Of a DNA stretch of 60,556 nt, positions 58,189 to 60,556 are shown in pieces. The stretch's first letter is position 1; each line of letters opens with the position of its first letter. Under the pieces are notes generated by a model. It was given only the letters and a program-made list of their open reading frames with translations. It was not told the DNA's origin and did no database searches. Both the position numbers and the translations under genes were made by a program. This DNA is from JBBSOW01 sp038259365 (GTDB lineage: Bacteria; Actinomycetota; Actinomycetes; Propionibacteriales; Propionibacteriaceae). Location of the stretch: contig JBBSOW010000007.1 of the NCBI GenBank assembly GCA_038259365.1, forward strand, positions 1 to 60,556, written 5' to 3'.

Positions 58189-59658
58189 ATGCAAGAGTTT
58201 CGCCTCCCGGACCCGGGTGAAGGGCTCGTCGAAGCCGACATCGTCACCTGGCGCGTCGCGGTCGGAGACGAGGTGGCCGTCAACGACGTCGTCGTCGAGG
58301 TGGAAACCAGCAAGTCTTTGGTGGAGCTGCCCATCCCGTTCGCCGGTCGCGTGCATCAGCTGCTGGTCTCCGAGGGCGATGTCGTCGACGTGGGCGCCCC
58401 CATCATCCTCATCGACGACGGCTCCGGTCCCGCGGAGTCCGAGGAGGGGGCCGTTTCGGACCCTGCTGAAGCCGAACCGGCGGAGTCCCCGGAGCAGCCG
58501 GAGCGGGTGCCCAATCTCGTGGGTTACGGCCCGCGGGCCGGCGGCACCAAGCGGCGGGCGCGCAGGGCCGCGAGCGAGGAGACCGACGACACAGACGCCC
58601 GCAGCCAGACCCGCGAACAGGTCAATCAGGTCTTCGATCAGGCCGTGCCCGTTTCGCGACGTTACGACGAGCAGTCGTCCCCGCCTCGACTGTCGGACAA
58701 ACCGCGGGGCGCCCCGCTGCCCTCTCCGCAGCAAGACAGTGAGCCCGTTACCGCGCCCGACATCGGAGTGCTGGCCAAGCCACCGGTCCGCAAGCTGGCC
58801 AAGGATCTCGGCATAGATCTGAGCAGCCTGTCCGGATCCGGCAAAGATGGCATCGTCACCCGGGACGACGTCCTGGCGGCCGACGAGGCGAACCGGGCCG
58901 AGCGCGAGGCTCCGCGTCGAAGCGATTCCGTCGACGACGCCACCGGCGGACTCGAAGATCAGCGCATCCCGATCCGCGGGGTCCGCAAGGCGACCGCGCA
59001 GGCCATGGTCGATTCGGCCTTCAGCGCCCCGCACGTCACCGAGTGGATGGACGTCGACGCCACCGCGACGATGGAGTTCGTCGACACCCTGAAACAGCAT
59101 CCCGACTTCGCGGGCGTCCGGGTCTCGCCGACGCTGTGGATCGCCCGCGCCGCGTGCCTGGCCATCAAACGGCACCCGGAGCTGAACTCGAGCTGGGACG
59201 GCCCCGCGCAGGAGATCGTGCAGCACGGCCAGATCAACCTCGGCATCGCCGCGGCCACCCCCCGAGGGCTGCTGGTGCCGAACGTCAAGAACGCGGGTGC
59301 CCTCTCGCTCGCCGAGCTCGCCGCCGCCATGAACGAGCTGGTGGAGGTGGCCAAGCAGGGCCGCACCCAGCCCGCGGCCACCAGCGGCGGGACGTTCACG
59401 ATCACCAACGTCGGCGTCTTCGGCGTCGACGCCGGCACCCCCATCATCAACCCGGGGGAGGCGGCGATCCTTTGCGTGGGAGCGATCCGGCGCAAGCCGT
59501 GGGTCGTCGGAACGGGGGTCAGTGAGCGCGTCGAGGCCCGCTGGATCACGACACTCGCCGTCGCCTTCGATCACCGGATGATCGACGGTGCCGCCGGGTC
59601 GCTGTTCCTCGCCGAGGTGGCCCGCATGTTGCACCAGCCCGCTCTCGCGGTCCTCTAG
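58189..59658 (+). CDS. dihydrolipoyl acyltransferase (E2) of the 2-oxoacid dehydrogenase complex
   Basis: A 489-residue E2. One lipoyl domain (1-78) with Lys42 in VETSKSLVELP, a long Ala/Glu/Arg/Pro-rich linker, a peripheral-subunit-binding domain (about 193-235, VRKLAKDLGIDLSSLSGSG), another linker, and the catalytic domain with AVAFDHRMIDGAAG (His462, Asp466). It transfers acyl groups to CoA. GCAGGAGCAGC upstream of the ATG. No E3 (dihydrolipoamide dehydrogenase) gene follows, so the complex must use one encoded elsewhere. Confidence 0.94.
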   Translation: MQEFRLPDPGEGLVEADIVTWRVAVGDEVAVNDVVVEVETSKSLVELPIPFAGRVHQLLVSEGDVVDVGAPIILIDDGSGPAESEEGAVSDPAEAEPAESPEQPERVPNLVGYGPRAGGTKRRARRAASEETDDTDARSQTREQVNQVFDQAVPVSRRYDEQSSPPRLSDKPRGAPLPSPQQDSEPVTAPDIGVLAKPPVRKLAKDLGIDLSSLSGSGKDGIVTRDDVLAADEANRAEREAPRRSDSVDDATGGLEDQRIPIRGVRKATAQAMVDSAFSAPHVTEWMDVDATATMEFVDTLKQHPDFAGVRVSPTLWIARAACLAIKRHPELNSSWDGPAQEIVQHGQINLGIAAATPRGLLVPNVKNAGALSLAELAAAMNELVEVAKQGRTQPAATSGGTFTITNVGVFGVDAGTPIINPGEAAILCVGAIRRKPWVVGTGVSERVEARWITTLAVAFDHRMIDGAAGSLFLAEVARMLHQPALAVL

Positions 59659-60098
59659 GGGTGGTGTCCCCCGGACGCGACACGGGTAAGCGACCGCCTA
59701 TCGCGTCCAAGTCGCTTCCTTCGCCGAGCATCACGCCGAAGGCTTCCTCGATAGGAGTCAGGCTGACGCCGGGCCGTCGATCTCTCGATTAGACGCCGTC
59801 GCACGCGCTCGGCGCCGGAGATGTCCCGCTCGTCAGCCGGGTAGTCCAGCACCTGCACGATCGCGTCGTCCGGGTGGCGAACGAGTGGATGGTCTGCGCG
59901 AGATCCCCCACGGGACCGATCCTTCGCAGGCGCCAAGATCTACATCATGTGATGGGCATGGGCTCCCGCCCAGCCGTGATCAGCGCGCTCGATGTGCTGC
60001 TTCGCGCTCGATTCATGAATCAAGCGGGAAGCGGCAAGGTGAGCTTGCGTGGCAAGACATTGAGCGCGCTGCGCGAGGCCGAGCGTGTGAGGGGGAGT

Positions 60099-60128
60099 GG
60101 GAGGAGGGGATCTGGGAGGAGGGGATCT
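60099..60128 (+). repeat. 15-bp tandem repeat, G-rich
   Basis: GGGAGGAGGGGATCT occurs twice head to tail (60099-60113, 60114-60128), preceded by a GGGGG run at 60091. Four or more G-runs lie within about 35 nt on the plus strand, so G-quadruplex formation is possible. Confidence 0.7.
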
Positions 60129-60498
60129 GAGGGTCAGGCTGGCGCGGTGATCGGGCGGCGTCGGGATTCACGAGCACCCAGCCAAGGTGACTGCGGCGCT
60201 CAACAAATACGGTTTCGGCTCGCGCGGGCAAAATCGCGTGGCAGGTGGTCTCGCAGACCGCCGATACCCCTAGTGGTGACGCTCACGGTGGACCATGCCT
60301 GATTGGACAACTCACTATCCGCAACGTCAGGACCCTTATCCGTAACGCAGAACACAGTCGAGGCAACCCCTCCCCCTCCTCGTCGGGGTGCGGAATCGGC
60401 TTGATCGCCTCCCCAAGCCGAGAATCTGCCAACCGCGACCTGTTCGTCGCGACCCCGCGCTCAGTGGGGACCCGACCCACCGCTGCGACTCCGCATTC

Positions 60499-60550
60499 GC
60501 GCTCTGTGTGGGCCGGCGCGCTCTGTATGGGCCGGCGCGCTCGGTATGGT
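60499..60550 (+). repeat. 19-bp tandem repeat at the right edge
   Basis: The unit GCGCGCTCTGTATGGGCCG (60516-60534) is preceded by a shorter near-copy (60499-60515) and followed by a diverged copy from 60535, giving about 2.7 units before the window ends. It may extend beyond it. Confidence 0.65.
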
Positions 60551-60556
60551 GCTGGA

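Larger units (their letters stand above)
59659..60556. other. 0.9-kb terminal region without a supported gene
   Basis: I see no complete gene. Frames open here (for example 59874-60302 plus, 59655-59936 minus) are short, arginine-rich and not family-like, and may be remnants. A weak GGGG/CCCC hairpin sits right after the E2 stop at 59659-59674. The region also contains a 15-bp tandem repeat (60099-60128) and a 19-bp tandem repeat at the edge. Confidence 0.5.

Noticed and set aside
57157..59634. 825-residue open frame on the minus strand over the E1-beta and E2 genes
   Set aside because: It is antisense to two strongly conserved genes and its translation is Gly/Val/Asp/Arg-rich without any domain, as expected for a mirror frame in GC-rich DNA.
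59874..60302. 142-residue open frame in the terminal gap
   Set aside because: It spans the 15-bp tandem repeat (giving SGRRG repeats), is Arg-rich and has no recognised domain or good ribosome-binding site.
1..60556. tRNA genes, CRISPR arrays, IS elements or prophage genes
   Set aside because: No cloverleaf with the invariant TTC-type arm, no regularly spaced repeat-spacer arrays, and no transposase, integrase or phage structural motifs were recognised.

Overview
The window is about 60.5 kb of GC-rich, gene-dense DNA with many ATGA/GTGA stop-start overlaps and frequent GTG starts. Together with the sigK-rskA pair, an MprAB-type two-component system, a DUF3152 protein and an rpsF-ssb-rpsR-rplI operon, this points to an actinobacterium. 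Propionibacteriales is an inference only. I saw no rRNA, tRNA, CRISPR array, insertion sequence or phage gene. Both ends cut through unfinished context: soxA is truncated at the left edge, and the right 0.9 kb holds no gene I can support.

Region 1 (1-8.4 kb) reads as a creatine/sarcosine utilisation island. Creatinase turns creatine into sarcosine and urea, heterotetrameric sarcosine oxidase (soxBDA, soxG presumably outside the window) makes glycine plus a one-carbon unit, and GlyA joins these into serine. An MHS/ProP-like transporter, a cupin protein, a GntR/FadR regulator and an IclR regulator accompany them. The creatinase and transporter genes each carry a sigma70-like promoter followed by the same three-half-site operator, placed in opposite orientations. 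A tandem 17-bp repeat lies in front of glyA.

Region 2 (8.4-14.1 kb) has a sulfatase and then a complete sigma-K regulon: a membrane molybdopterin oxidoreductase, a fasciclin lipoprotein, sigK and rskA. Three promoters with a CCGAAT -10 element are visible, two of them exactly CCAATCC-N15-CCGAAT.

Region 3 (14.1-21.4 kb) is a carbohydrate ABC importer (two permeases and a Tat-type binding lipoprotein, no ATPase) with two Gfo/Idh/MocA dehydrogenases and a TIM-barrel isomerase. Region 4 (21.4-32.6 kb) contains ackA-pta, a winged-helix/membrane pair, a GlcD-like oxidase, vapBC, endonuclease IV, a CobA with a decayed N-terminal domain, PspC, an APH-like kinase and a DUF480-methyltransferase fusion. 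Region 5 (32.6-34.6 kb) is rpsF-ssb-rpsR-rplI with leader and intergenic hairpins and a terminator.

Region 6 (34.6-43.2 kb) has a TetR-controlled ABC-2 exporter, an AMIN-like lipoprotein, an aldo/keto reductase, a threonine/serine dehydratase-like enzyme, a glycogen-debranching-like enzyme, a DUF5134 membrane protein and a MATE exporter. Region 7 (43.2-46.8 kb) has DnaA-box-like sequence, an atypical NarL-type regulator, a shortened membrane protein, and a coupled pair of a YqcI/YcgG (GntA/DcsA-like) heme enzyme and a DUF1989 protein. With creatinase and a dimethylargininase-like enzyme at 55 kb, that makes three separate loci whose families act on guanidino compounds. Region 8 (46.8-59.7 kb) holds an Lrp regulator divergent from a trans-sulfuration PLP enzyme, a YibE/F protein, a DUF3152 protein coupled to an AlkA-type glycosylase, mprAB, a low-molecular-weight phosphatase, the dimethylargininase-like gene, and a 2-oxoacid dehydrogenase E1alpha-E1beta-E2 operon without E3.
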